From: Microbacterium murale
GTDB taxonomy: Bacteria; Actinomycetota; Actinomycetes; Actinomycetales; Microbacteriaceae
NCBI RefSeq assembly: GCF_030815955.1
Contig: NZ_JAUSXK010000001.1
Span: 682,001-746,000, forward strand
Direction of reading: 5' to 3'
DNA length: 64,000 bases
A program made the position numbers and the translations under genes. The notes under the pieces were generated by a model. It searched no databases and was not told the DNA's origin. It saw only the letters and a list, made by a program, of their open reading frames with translations. Below, piece by piece: positions 1 through 7,940 of this stretch (positions are counted from its first letter, which is position 1; each line of letters opens with the position of its first letter).

Positions 1-945
1 CATCTCCTCTGCACACCCGCCGTTGTCGGAGAGGAACAGCACGACGGAGTTCTCGAACCTGCCCTGACGGCGCAGCTCGTCGACCACCCGGCCGACTCCC
101 TGGTCCATCCGATCGATCTGGGCGGCGTACACGGCCATGCGCATCGCCTCCCACTCCTTGTCGGTGACGTCCTCCCACGCAGGAATCCGCGCGTCGCGCT
201 CGCTGAGCTTCCACTGCTCGTCGATGATGCCGGACGCGATCAGCCGATGCAGACGCTCCTCGCGCAGCGCATCCCAGCCGGCGTCGAAGCGACCGGCGTA
301 CTTTGCGATGTCCTCCTCCAGTGCGTGCAGCGGCCAGTGCGGCGCGGTGTACGCGACGTATAGGAAGAAGGGGTCATCGCCGTGATCGGCATCGTGCTCT
401 TTCATGAACCGCACGGCGTTGTCGCTGATCGCATCGGTGTAGTAGAAGTCATCGGCCTCGGTCTCAGCCTCGACGTTGCGCTCGTTGCGCGTCAGGGTGC
501 GCGGCTGGAAGAAGCTGCCGGCGCCCTCGAGAGTTCCGAAGAACTCGTCGAATCCACGACGAGTCGGCCAGGCATCCGTAGGGTTGTGGATGTCACCCGC
601 CATGTGCCACTTGCCGGAGATGTAACTGCGATAGCCTGCCGGCTTGATCGCCTCCGCGATCGTCACGCAGTTGCGATTGAGGTTGCCGGCGTAGCCCTCG
701 GGGGAATCGTCGTAATTGAGGATGCCGATCCCGGTCTGGTGCGGATGCAGCCCTGTCAGCAGCGACGCACGCGATGGGCTGCACCGCGCCGTGTTGTAGA
801 ACTGCGTCAGGCTGGCGCCGCCGGCGGCGAGGGCATCGATGTTGGGAGTCTGCACCTCTCCCCCGAAGCAGCCGATGTCGGAGAACCCCATGTCATCCAC
901 CAGGATGAGCACGATGTCGGGCGGGGTGGCGGTCTTCTTGGTCAT
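1..945 (-). CDS. sulfatase, N-terminal part (C-terminus beyond window)
   Basis: Type I sulfatase that would hydrolyse a sulfate ester. The visible N-terminal ~315 residues start MTKKTATPPDIVLILVDD, with the metal-binding DD pair typical of the alkaline phosphatase/sulfatase superfamily. The CSPSR signature follows, in which the Cys becomes formylglycine. The last visible residues contain LSDNGG, another sulfatase metal-site motif. The frame is open to position 1, so the end lies outside the window. No signal peptide is seen, so it is probably cytoplasmic. It lies 28 bp downstream of an MHS-type transporter on the same strand, suggesting that a sulfated or related organic acid is imported and then desulfated. 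The substrate cannot be told from sequence. Confidence 0.9.
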   Translation of the reverse strand, partial: MTKKTATPPDIVLILVDDMGFSDIGCFGGEVQTPNIDALAAGGASLTQFYNTARCSPSRASLLTGLHPHQTGIGILNYDDSPEGYAGNLNRNCVTIAEAIKPAGYRSYISGKWHMAGDIHNPTDAWPTRRGFDEFFGTLEGAGSFFQPRTLTRNERNVEAETEADDFYYTDAISDNAVRFMKEHDADHGDDPFFLYVAYTAPHWPLHALEEDIAKYAGRFDAGWDALREERLHRLIASGIIDEQWKLSERDARIPAWEDVTDKEWEAMRMAVYAAQIDRMDQGVGRVVDELRRQGRFENSVVLFLSDNGGCAEEM

Positions 946-973
946 GGATGTCTCTCGTTCTCGATGGACGATG

Positions 974-2323
974 TCAGCGGGCCGTGTCTGCGGATATCGG
1001 AGCGGCTTGTTCAGCGGCCTTCGCGTGGAGTTCGACGTCGATGTCGTCGTGCGCGGTCTCTTTCGCGAAGTACAGGGACACGAGCGCGATAGCGGCGGCC
1101 ACCATGATGTACACAGCGACCGGCCAGGACGAGCCTGAGATCGAGACCAACCAGATCGCGATCACCGGAGCAACGGCGCCCGAGGGCAGCACGCCCAGCT
1201 GGTAGACGAGCGACATACCGGTGTAGCGGACGCGTGCAGGGAACAGCTCGGCGAAGAAGGCGGCTTCTGCGCCGAACATGGTGCAGGCGCCCAATGCCCA
1301 GCCGACGATGATCGCAAGCCAGATGAGTGTGACGACACCGCTGTCGATCAACCAGAACACCGGGAAGGCCGTGACGAACGCGATCGCAGCACCGGCTGCG
1401 AACACCGGTCGGCGCCCGTGAGCATCGGACAGCCGACCGGCCAGCGGGATGACGATGAAGCCGATGACGCTGGCGATCAGCAGGCCATTGAGGGCGTAGC
1501 TGTTCGGGAGACCGAGCACCGTGGTCGTGTAGGTCAGGATGAACGCGTTGTACACGTTGAAGGTGATGCTCTCGCTGAAGCGGGCGCCGATGCCCACCAG
1601 AACCTGCTTCGGGTAGTGGCGGAGCACTTCGAACACCGGCACCTTGACGCGGTCGCCGGTCTTGACCATGTCTTTGAATGCCTGCGGCTCGGACACCTGA
1701 AGGCGCACGACGAGACCGACGACCACGAGCACGATGCTGGCCAGGAATGGGATGCGCCAGGTCCACCCGATCAGAGCCTCGTCGCCGGGGATCGACACGA
1801 GATTGACGGCGAGAGTGGAGAGCAGCAGGCCGAGCGGTACACCGGTCTGCGGCCAGGCGGAGAACATTCCGCGCTTGCCGCGGGGCGCGTGCTCGAAGGT
1901 GAGGATGGCTGCGCCGCCCCACTCACCGCCCAACCCGATGCCCTGCAGCATGCGCAGCAGAAGCAGCAACACGGGCGCTGCGACGCCGATCTGAGCGTAC
2001 GTCGGCAGGCACCCCATCAAGAAGGTCGAGATGCCCATGATGAGCATCGTGATGACGAGGATCTTCTTACGCCCTATTCGATCTCCGAAGTGGCCGAAGA
2101 TCAGTCCGCCGATGGGACGGGTGATGAACCCGGCGGCGAAAGTGCCGAAGGCGACGAGCGTGCCGATCAGCGGATCGAACTCGGGGAAGAACTCGCTGTT
2201 GAAGACGAGCGCGGCCATGGTCGCGTACAGGAAGAAGTCGTACCACTCGATGACCGAGCCGAGCACGCTTGCAAGGATCGTGTTGCGCTGTTGCGACTTC
2301 ACCGTCGCGGAGGTTGAGTTCAC
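974..2323 (-). CDS. MHS-family MFS transporter
   Basis: Major facilitator superfamily transporter of the metabolite:H+ symporter group (proline/betaine, shikimate and citrate-type carriers). Near the N-terminus it has the EWYDFFLYATMAAL segment typical of this group. The inter-helix motif GRLSDAHGRRP follows and there are about 12 membrane helices over ~449 residues. The frame is open upstream to 2383, but I prefer the GTG at 2323 (VNSTSATV...). It has CAGGAG eight bases upstream, whereas the longer start would begin inside the operator palindrome. It is the promoter-proximal gene of a two-gene unit with the sulfatase, so it likely supplies that enzyme's substrate. Confidence 0.85.
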   Translation of the reverse strand: MNSTSATVKSQQRNTILASVLGSVIEWYDFFLYATMAALVFNSEFFPEFDPLIGTLVAFGTFAAGFITRPIGGLIFGHFGDRIGRKKILVITMLIMGISTFLMGCLPTYAQIGVAAPVLLLLLRMLQGIGLGGEWGGAAILTFEHAPRGKRGMFSAWPQTGVPLGLLLSTLAVNLVSIPGDEALIGWTWRIPFLASIVLVVVGLVVRLQVSEPQAFKDMVKTGDRVKVPVFEVLRHYPKQVLVGIGARFSESITFNVYNAFILTYTTTVLGLPNSYALNGLLIASVIGFIVIPLAGRLSDAHGRRPVFAAGAAIAFVTAFPVFWLIDSGVVTLIWLAIIVGWALGACTMFGAEAAFFAELFPARVRYTGMSLVYQLGVLPSGAVAPVIAIWLVSISGSSWPVAVYIMVAAAIALVSLYFAKETAHDDIDVELHAKAAEQAAPISADTAR

Positions 2324-2355
2324 CGTTGGACTCCTGAGTTGTGGGAATGAATAGA

Positions 2356-2382
2356 TGTCCCGTAATTTGGGACAGTGTCCCA
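2356..2382. promoter_or_regulatory. putative operator with overlapping TGTCCC/GGGACA palindromes
   Basis: Three half-sites lie in 26 bp: TGTCCC at 2356-2361, GGGACA at 2369-2374 and TGTCCC at 2376-2381. The first pair forms an inverted repeat with a 7-bp spacer, and the second pair a nearly contiguous GGGACAGTGTCCC palindrome. The site sits 33 bp upstream of the transporter start, where a repressor would act. No regulator gene is adjacent in the window, so the regulator is unknown. Confidence 0.5.
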
Positions 2383-2460
2383 TTTACGGCTCAACTCTAG
2401 AAGACCGTCCGGCTGCCGTCAAATGCATACGCGGCATCCGCCACGCCGACATCACAGACG

Positions 2461-2503
2461 CAAGAAGGCCCGCCGTCCCTGAACGGGATGGCGGGCCTTC
2501 TTG
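2461..2503 (-). terminator. terminator of the alpha (rplQ) operon
   Basis: Near-perfect 19-bp stem: CAAGAAGGCCCGCC... pairs with ...GGCGGGCCTTCTTG around a 5-nt loop (tgaac). It lies 25 bp downstream of the rplQ stop and marks the end of the ribosomal run on the minus strand. Confidence 0.8.
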
Positions 2504-2527
2504 GCGGAAGTTCTCCGTGGCGGCGTG

Positions 2528-3235
2528 TTACTTGCCGGCCTCGACGAATCCTGCGGCCTCAGCGGCCTCGGCGGTGCGGAACCAGACCTCGGCGACAGTC
2601 GCGTCGTACCACTGGCCATCGGGGCGGTGGAACTTCATCGAGTCCTTGTTGCCCTTGATGTCGAAGCCCTCGGGTGCAGAGCCGTCCTCGAGAGGAGCAG
2701 CGGAGTCTGCGCCGAAGCCGCCGTCGACGAGTGCAGCAGCGGCAGCAGTCTCAGCGGCTGCGCCCTCCTCCTGCGACTCAGCACCGGCGTCAGCAGCGTC
2801 GTCGGCGGCCTTCTCGGCCACCGGCGCCTTCTCCGCCTTCGGCGCAGCCTTGGCTGCGGCCTTCTTCTTCGGCGTGACGGGCTCGAGAACGAGCTCGATC
2901 ACTGCCATCGGGGCGTTGTCGCCCTTGCGGTTTCCGACCTTCGTGATGCGGGTGTAGCCGCCCTCACGGTCGGCGACCAGCGGCGCGATCTCGGTGAAGA
3001 GCGTGTGCACGACCTGCTTGTCACCGATGATCGACAGCACGCGGCGGCGTGCGTGCAGATCGCCGCGCTTGGCGAACGTGATCAGGCGCTCAGCGAGCGG
3101 ACGAAGGCGCTTGGCCTTGGTCTCGGTCGTCTTGATCGACTTGTGCGTGTAGAGGGCCGCTGCAAGGTTGGCGAGCAGCAGACGCTCGTGGGCGGGGCCG
3201 CCTCCGAGGCGGGGACCCTTGGTGGGCTTAGGCAT
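2528..3235 (-). CDS. rplQ: 50S ribosomal protein L17 with C-terminal extension domain
   Basis: Large-subunit protein L17. The first ~115 residues are canonical ([39 protein letters not shown]). The protein is 235 residues against a usual ~120. After residue ~118 there is an Ala/Lys/Glu-rich linker, then a compact C-terminal segment with IKGN, a W-Y pair and AEVWF...AEAAGF. This resembles the small domain called 'sunset' in current annotation and found on some actinobacterial proteins. That domain name is from memory. It follows rpoA and is the last gene of the alpha operon, ahead of a strong terminator. Confidence 0.95.
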   Translation of the reverse strand: MPKPTKGPRLGGGPAHERLLLANLAAALYTHKSIKTTETKAKRLRPLAERLITFAKRGDLHARRRVLSIIGDKQVVHTLFTEIAPLVADREGGYTRITKVGNRKGDNAPMAVIELVLEPVTPKKKAAAKAAPKAEKAPVAEKAADDAADAGAESQEEGAAAETAAAAALVDGGFGADSAAPLEDGSAPEGFDIKGNKDSMKFHRPDGQWYDATVAEVWFRTAEAAEAAGFVEAGK

Positions 3236-3269
3236 ATTGATCTAACTCCTGGTCAGAATTTCGGGAAGG

Positions 3270-4259
3270 TCAGAAGGACTCGTCTTCGCCTGCGCCGTAG
3301 AAGTGGGCGCCGTCGAAACCGGGCACCGAATCCTTGAGCGACAGACCGAGCGAGATGAGCTTGTCGCGCACCTCGTCGACCGACTTCTGGCCGAAGTTGC
3401 GGATGTTCATGAGCTGAGTCTCAGACAGTGCGACGAGCTCGGACACCGTGTTGATGCCCTCGCGCTTGAGGCAGTTGTACGAGCGTACCGACAGGTCGAG
3501 GTCCTCGATCGGCATCGACAGCTCGCTGGAGAGCACGGGCTCCACAGGTGCCGGGCCGATCTCGATGCCCTCAGCCTCGACGTTCAGCTCGCGGGCCAGA
3601 CCGAACAGCTCGGTCAGGGTCTTCGCGGCCGATGCGACAGCATCGCGCGGAACCATGCTGTTCTTGGTCTCGACATCGAGGATGAGCTTGTCGAAGTCGG
3701 TGCGCTCACCGGCACGAGTCGCCTCGACGCGGTAGCTGACCTTGAGGACCGGCGAGTAGATCGAGTCGACGGGGATCTGACCGGCCTCGGCGTACTCGTT
3801 GCGGTTCTGCGTTGCCGACACGTAGCCACGGCCACGCTCGATCGTGAGCTCGAGCTCGAACTTCGCGGTGTCGTTGAGCGTCGCGATGACGAGCTCGGGG
3901 TTGTGCACCTCGACACCGGCAGGAGCCGAGATGTCAGCGGCGGTCACCTCGCCGGCGCCGGTCTTGCGCAGGTACGCCGTGATCGGCTCGTCGCGCTCTG
4001 ACGAGACGACGAGCTGCTTGATGTTGAGGATGATCTCGGTGACATCCTCCTTCACGCCGGGGATGGTGCTGAACTCGTGCAGCACGCCGTCGAGGCGGAT
4101 GCTGGTGACAGCAGCGCCGGGAATCGACGAGAGCAGGCTGCGACGCAGCGCGTTGCCGATGGTGTAGCCGAAGCCGGGCTCGAGCGGCTCGATGATGAAT
4201 CGGCTGCGATCCTCGGCGATCTTTTCCTCGGTCAGTGTGGGACGCTGTGCAATGAGCAC
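3270..4259 (-). CDS. rpoA: DNA-directed RNA polymerase subunit alpha
   Basis: Alpha subunit of RNA polymerase, 329 residues. The N-terminal assembly domain (about residues 1-230) includes [20 protein letters not shown]. An acidic linker follows, then the C-terminal DNA-binding domain with the diagnostic [14 protein letters not shown] and LGLSLKD helices. It ends in a short acidic tail (GEDESF). It sits between rpsK and rplQ, the normal alpha-operon order, and is separated from rpsK by a 12-bp perfect hairpin. Confidence 0.98.
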   Translation of the reverse strand: MLIAQRPTLTEEKIAEDRSRFIIEPLEPGFGYTIGNALRRSLLSSIPGAAVTSIRLDGVLHEFSTIPGVKEDVTEIILNIKQLVVSSERDEPITAYLRKTGAGEVTAADISAPAGVEVHNPELVIATLNDTAKFELELTIERGRGYVSATQNRNEYAEAGQIPVDSIYSPVLKVSYRVEATRAGERTDFDKLILDVETKNSMVPRDAVASAAKTLTELFGLARELNVEAEGIEIGPAPVEPVLSSELSMPIEDLDLSVRSYNCLKREGINTVSELVALSETQLMNIRNFGQKSVDEVRDKLISLGLSLKDSVPGFDGAHFYGAGEDESF

Positions 4260-4348
4260 TCTGTGTTCCTTTCGATCACATGCCCGCTATATGACATGTG
4301 GTGGGGTGAGGTCTTGAGTTGTGGAAGTCAATGCCCTGAACGGGCGGT

Positions 4349-4376
4349 GAGTCGCCCGCCCTCAGGCGGGCGACTC
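4349..4376 (-). terminator. intercistronic hairpin between rpsK and rpoA
   Basis: Perfect 12-bp stem (GAGTCGCCCGCC / GGCGGGCGACTC) with a ctca loop, starting 12 nt after the rpsK stop. No run of T follows on the transcribed strand. It may therefore be an mRNA processing or stability element, or a partial terminator that lowers rpoA relative to the upstream ribosomal genes. Confidence 0.55.
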
Positions 4377-4387
4377 GACAGCCGGGT

Positions 4388-4786
4388 TCAGACGCGGCGG
4401 CGCTTCGGCGGACGGCATCCGTTGTGCGCCTGCGGGGTGACGTCCTGGATCGATCCGACCTCGAGGCCTGCGGCCGTCAGCGAGCGGATCGCGGTCTCGC
4501 GGCCGGAGCCCGGACCCTTCACGAAGACGTCGACCTTCTTGACGCCGTGCTCCTGAGCCTGGCGGGCGGCCGACTCGGCAGCCATACCTGCGGCGTACGG
4601 GGTCGACTTGCGCGAGCCCTTGAAGCCCACTCCACCGGAGGATGCCCAGCTGATGACAGCGCCGGACGGGTCGGTGATCGAAACGATCGTGTTGTTGAAC
4701 GTCGACTTGATGTGGGCCTGGCCCAGCGCGATGTTCTTCTTTTCCTTGCGGCGCGGCTTGCGCGCGGCGGCCTTGGGTGCAGCCAT
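4388..4786 (-). CDS. rpsK: 30S ribosomal protein S11
   Basis: Small-subunit platform protein S11, 132 residues. Conserved segments are [33 protein letters not shown] and the C-terminal [15 protein letters not shown]. The first ~20 residues are a short basic Ala/Lys extension ([17 protein letters not shown]). Order rpsM-rpsK-rpoA is standard, with 30 bp between the rpsM stop and this start. Confidence 0.98.
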   Translation of the reverse strand: MAAPKAAARKPRRKEKKNIALGQAHIKSTFNNTIVSITDPSGAVISWASSGGVGFKGSRKSTPYAAGMAAESAARQAQEHGVKKVDVFVKGPGSGRETAIRSLTAAGLEVGSIQDVTPQAHNGCRPPKRRRV

Positions 4787-4816
4787 GAAAGTCTTCTCCT
4801 AGTCCCTGGCCGCTGC

Positions 4817-5191
4817 TTAGCGGGCCTTCTTCTTGCCGGCGACGGTGCGCTTCGGGCCCTTGCGGGTACGGGCGTTGGTCTTGGTGCGCTGTCCGCGGAC
4901 GGGCAGGCCACGACGGTGGCGGATGCCCTCGTACGAGCCGATCTCGACCTTGCGGCGGATGTCTGCGGTGACCTCGCGGCGCAGGTCACCCTCCACCTTG
5001 TAGTTGCCTTCGATGTAGTCGCGAAGGATGATCAGCTGCTCGTCGCTGAGGTCCTTGACGCGGATCGACTCGTCGATCTCGGTCGCCTTGAGGATCTCGA
5101 CGGAGCGGGTACGGCCGACGCCGTAGATGTAGGTAAGGGCGATCACCACGCGCTTGTCGCGCGGGATGTCAACGCCGGCAAGACGTGCCAT
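4817..5191 (-). CDS. rpsM: 30S ribosomal protein S13
   Basis: S13, head of the small subunit, 124 residues. The start is set at the ATG of [14 protein letters not shown], which has AGGAG eight bases upstream. The frame is open further upstream but that stretch is not S13-like. Conserved features are the [10 protein letters not shown] helix-hairpin-helix, the [22 protein letters not shown] motif and the Lys-rich tail. Confidence 0.97.
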   Translation of the reverse strand: MARLAGVDIPRDKRVVIALTYIYGVGRTRSVEILKATEIDESIRVKDLSDEQLIILRDYIEGNYKVEGDLRREVTADIRRKVEIGSYEGIRHRRGLPVRGQRTKTNARTRKGPKRTVAGKKKAR

Positions 5192-5320
5192 GCGGTTCTC
5201 CTGGGATGTGTAGAGGTGTGGAGCAGGATATGGACCCGGGCCTCTGTCCCGAGGTGTCACCCACTCGCGTGGGATCTTGATCCTGCCTTATGTGTTCAGT
5301 TGTGAGTCAGATCCGAAAGA

Positions 5321-5437
5321 TCAGCCCTGGCGCTGCTTGTGGCGCGGGTTGCTCTTGCAGATGACCATGACGCGTCCGTGACGACGAATCACCTTGCAGT
5401 GATCGCACATGGGCTTGACGCTGGGCTTGACCTTCAT
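5321..5437 (-). CDS. rpmJ: 50S ribosomal protein L36
   Basis: Zinc-ribbon L36, 38 residues, read directly from the sequence. It starts [16 protein letters not shown] and ends NPRHKQRQG. Cys11, Cys14, Cys27 and His33 make the CCCH zinc site, so this is the zinc-binding (C+) paralogue. It lies between infA and rpsM as in other actinobacteria. Confidence 0.97.
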   Translation of the reverse strand: MKVKPSVKPMCDHCKVIRRHGRVMVICKSNPRHKQRQG

Positions 5438-5502
5438 TTTGTTCCTGTTCGCTGTCTTCGTGCACGCCCTCTCGTGAGGGCATGCCGTTACTTCTCGACC
5501 GA

Positions 5503-5724
5503 TCAGCGGTAGCGGTAGACGATACGGCCGCGGGTCAAGTCGTAGGGGCTGAGCTCCACGACCACGCGGTCCTCGGGGATGATGCGGATGTAGTTCTGCC
5601 GCATCTTTCCGGAGATCGTTGCAAGGACCTTGTGTCCGTTGCTGAGCTCAACGCGGAACATCGCGTTGGGCAGAGCCTCGGAGATCACGCCCTCGATCTC
5701 GATGACACCGTCTTTCTTAGCCAT
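5503..5724 (-). CDS. infA: translation initiation factor IF-1
   Basis: IF-1, a 73-residue single OB-fold protein that occupies the A site during initiation. The sequence [20 protein letters not shown] and the C-terminal [15 protein letters not shown] are diagnostic. The start at 5724 matches the family length exactly. It is the first gene of the infA-rpmJ-rpsM-rpsK-rpoA-rplQ unit and has its own well-formed promoter about 105 bp upstream. Confidence 0.98.
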   Translation of the reverse strand: MAKKDGVIEIEGVISEALPNAMFRVELSNGHKVLATISGKMRQNYIRIIPEDRVVVELSPYDLTRGRIVYRYR

Positions 5725-5742
5725 AGCCTCGCTGACGCTTCT

Positions 5743-5760
5743 GCAGATCGGTCGATCTGC
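5743..5760 (-). other. infA leader hairpin
   Basis: Perfect palindrome GCAGATCGGTCGATCTGC in the 5' leader, 19 nt upstream of the infA start codon. It could form a small hairpin close to the ribosome binding region and influence infA translation. Function is not shown. Confidence 0.35.
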
Positions 5761-5828
5761 GGTGGATGGGTGATGTGGTGACGCACCGGACGGACATGCC
5801 GAAACACGGCGCAACGCACCAACGGTCT

Positions 5829-5857
5829 ATCTTATCGGTCCGGATGCCATCCGGCAA
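5829..5857 (-). promoter_or_regulatory. infA promoter
   Basis: On the minus strand TTGCCG (-35) and TAAGAT (-10) are separated by exactly 17 bp, a good match to the vegetative sigma consensus. It lies just after the DsbA-like gene stop and about 105 bp before infA, so the alpha operon can be transcribed separately from secY-adk-map. Confidence 0.65.
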
Positions 5858-5884
5858 CTTGAGACGGGTTCGGGTGCTGCAGGA

Positions 5885-6548
5885 TCAGCCGAGCAGCTTC
5901 TCCATCTCGGTGATCTCGCCCTTCTGCAGGTCGAGGCGCTTGCCGTTGACCTCGACGGTCGGGGTGCCTGCGATCTCGTGCGCATCGGTCTGAGAGTCGA
6001 CGAAGTCCATGTACGTACCGTCGGCGATGCACTCTGCGGCGGCGCCTGCTCCCGATTCCTCGGCCAGCGCGGCGAGCTCGTCGTCCGAGAGACCTGTGGA
6101 GTTCTCCTCCGGCTGGTTGGCGAAGAGCGCGTTGAAGTAATCCAGTGCCGCGTCCGGAGCCTCGGCTGCGACGCAGTACATCGCGCTGCCGGCGCGTGTG
6201 GAGAATTCGGTGTTCTGCGACAGACGGTTCAGGATCGACACCGGGTGGATGTTCAGCGTGATGTCGCCGTTCGCGGCTGCGGCCTGCAGTTGCTCGCCGT
6301 AGGACTTCTCGAAATCGCCGCACAGCGGGCACATGAAGTCGACGAACGTGTCGACGGTGTCCTCGCCGTCGCCGAAGGTGATCGCACCGGTCTCATCGTT
6401 GATGATCGCGCTCTGCGGTGCGGTCCCTGGATCGGTGGCCTGATTGTTGAGGAAGACCACGACGCCACCGAGCACGACGAGAACGACGACCGACCGCGAT
6501 CGAGATTCCGATCGCGAACCAGTTGGTGTTGCTCTTTGCTGCTGCCAT
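5885..6548 (-). CDS. DsbA/thioredoxin-fold membrane-anchored protein (frameshifted as sequenced)
   Basis: Extracytoplasmic thiol-disulfide oxidoreductase of the DsbA type. It starts at 6548 (MAAAKSNTNWFAIGISIAV) with AGGAG upstream. It has one N-terminal membrane anchor, then a thioredoxin fold whose FVDFMCPLCGDFEK segment carries the CPLC active site, and ends near GTPTVEVNGKRLDL with the cis-Pro region. The anchor is broken by a +1 shift: the reading passes into another frame around 6485-6500. Removing one G from the GGTCGGTCGTC stretch restores a continuous Val-rich helix and a ~220-residue protein. It lies between the AbiEi-like gene and infA. I read it as a sequencing error or a recent one-base insertion. 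Confidence 0.8.
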
Positions 6549-6677
6549 TGCTGTTCGTTCTCCTGGTGCTGGACGCCTGGGGCGCGGAAAATGCTGTGGG
6601 GGGACATGTCTATGGTCCCTGCAAAGTCTATGCACCCGTTGTGAGCGCCGCCGCGCCCCGCCTCCCCGACCAGCGAC

Positions 6678-6742
6678 GAGACCGAGTTCGCGGCATGAGA
6701 CCGAGCCAGGCCACATCGGTCTCATGCCGTTGCGTCGGTCTC
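6678..6742. repeat. 65-bp palindromic intergenic element, copy A
   Basis: Two-tier hairpin. The outer arms are GAGACCGA (6678-6685) and TCGGTCTC (6735-6742). The inner arms are GGCATGAGACCGA (6692-6704) and TCGGTCTCATGCC (6716-6728), a perfect 13-bp stem with an 11-nt loop. Six unpaired bases separate the tiers on each side. Its length and layout match copies B and C. It overlaps the last codons and stop of the AbiEi-like gene and may act as a transcription end or mRNA stability element. Confidence 0.75.
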
Positions 6743-7756
6743 GCGCGTCGGCGGCCGCCATGGCTTTGCCCGCGAGCGGGTTCTGAGCGTGGCCAGCATC
6801 GCTGGCACGGGCGGCCGAACCATGCGCACGCCTGCGCCGTCCAGCGCGGCACAGAGAGGTCTCACCTTCCACGCGTCACCGAGATCCCAGCGGCCGAATG
6901 GATGCTGATGGCGACGCAGCCGATCTTCCCGCCGCTTCTCATCCCTGAGACGCCGGGCAGCCTCGGCCGGCTCGTCAAGCTCGTACTTGCCCCACCCGTC
7001 AGCTTCGCCGATCGCACCGTTCGATCGGAAGTAGAAGTCGCAGCGGTCGACGTGGCCTTCGTAGCGGAACTCGCGCTGCAGTTCGGGCATCTCATACCCG
7101 CTCCACATGATGACGGCGCGGCTGATGCTCTCCGCGGGTGACTCCGACAAGGCGTTCGCGTGGTCCCAGACCCAGCGCATCCTCGCGCGGCCCCGCGGAT
7201 TGTCAAGCTCCCGGCCGCGTGCGATCAGGGCATCCAGCCGCAGTGATCCGCCCTGCACCGCCGAGATAGACGCATCGGCGACGGCTAGAGCATCCGAGGG
7301 GTTCATCACCCGCGCCAGGTCGACCACGGTGTCGAGCAGCGATGTGACGAGGGCAGCACCGACCCGAACCACCCGGCGCGGGTCTCGGCTGGTGTGCACT
7401 CTGATGTCGCCGTAGCGCTGGGATGCCTTGGCGCGCGGGTCGTAGACATGGATGAACCTGCACTCGCCGAACTGCGGAAGACCGTGGAGTACTCCCGCCG
7501 ATTCCAGGCAGAGGATGGCATGCGGGTTGAGGCGAAGGTACGCATGCACGCAGACCGCGTACCTCTGCCAGTCATGCAGCGCCAGGTACTGCTTCTTGTC
7601 GACGTACACGCCCTTGCGTACGCGAAGCCATCGCGGAGCCTCCAGTCGAAGACCAAGCACCCGCGCGTCTTCACGGGTGTAGAGCGGCAGCGGGGAGAGC
7701 AGTTGTGCACGACCGGACAGGGTGTATGCCATACGCACACTTTGAATGCGCAGCAT
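6722..7756 (-). CDS. AbiEi-antitoxin-like / PD-(D/E)XK endonuclease-like protein
   Basis: Protein of 344 residues from the ATG at 7756 (MLRIQSVRMAYTL), which has CGGAGG five bases upstream. The N-terminal part resembles the winged-helix and linker of AbiEi family antitoxin-like proteins common in actinobacteria (LRVRKGVYVDKKQY, LCLESAGVLHGLP, LLDTVVDLARVMNPSDAL). The C-terminal part (about residues 220-290) has RCDFYF, then IGEADGWGKYE. This D...ExDGxxKY layout is that of Vsr/DUF559-like PD-(D/E)XK nuclease folds. No AbiEii-type toxin partner is adjacent. It interrupts the map to infA interval and has a 65-bp palindromic element at each end. Role unknown: a solitary antitoxin-like regulator, a nuclease, or a cargo gene. 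Confidence 0.65.
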   Translation of the reverse strand: MLRIQSVRMAYTLSGRAQLLSPLPLYTREDARVLGLRLEAPRWLRVRKGVYVDKKQYLALHDWQRYAVCVHAYLRLNPHAILCLESAGVLHGLPQFGECRFIHVYDPRAKASQRYGDIRVHTSRDPRRVVRVGAALVTSLLDTVVDLARVMNPSDALAVADASISAVQGGSLRLDALIARGRELDNPRGRARMRWVWDHANALSESPAESISRAVIMWSGYEMPELQREFRYEGHVDRCDFYFRSNGAIGEADGWGKYELDEPAEAARRLRDEKRREDRLRRHQHPFGRWDLGDAWKVRPLCAALDGAGVRMVRPPVPAMLATLRTRSRAKPWRPPTRETDATA

Positions 7757-7847
7757 CCCGGCCTCCGGCGGGAAACCCACCTCCTGTGCACAACTCCCCC
7801 GCCGGCGATTGCGTGCAGGCGGAGTGGCCCGCGCCGAGTTCGTCTTC

Positions 7848-7912
7848 GAAACCGAGTCTCTGGCGTGAGACCGAGTTCACTCGACTCGGCTTCACGCCGC
7901 CAACTCGGTCTC
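7848..7912. repeat. 65-bp palindromic intergenic element, copy B
   Basis: Same length and layout as copy A. The outer arms are GAAACCGAGT (7848-7857) and ACTCGGTCTC (7903-7912), with one mismatch. The inner arms are GGCGTGAGACCGAGT (7862-7876) and ACTCGGCTTCACGCC (7884-7898), with a 7-nt loop. It lies 28 bp after the map stop and about 90 bp before the AbiEi-like start codon. Confidence 0.75.
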
Positions 7913-7940
7913 GGTGAAATCCCCCGGGGGGACGCGCGGG

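Noticed and set aside
382..1092. Plus-strand open frame across the sulfatase/transporter boundary
   Set aside because: The minus strand carries a clear sulfatase with CSPSR and LSDNGG motifs; the plus reading has no recognisable feature.
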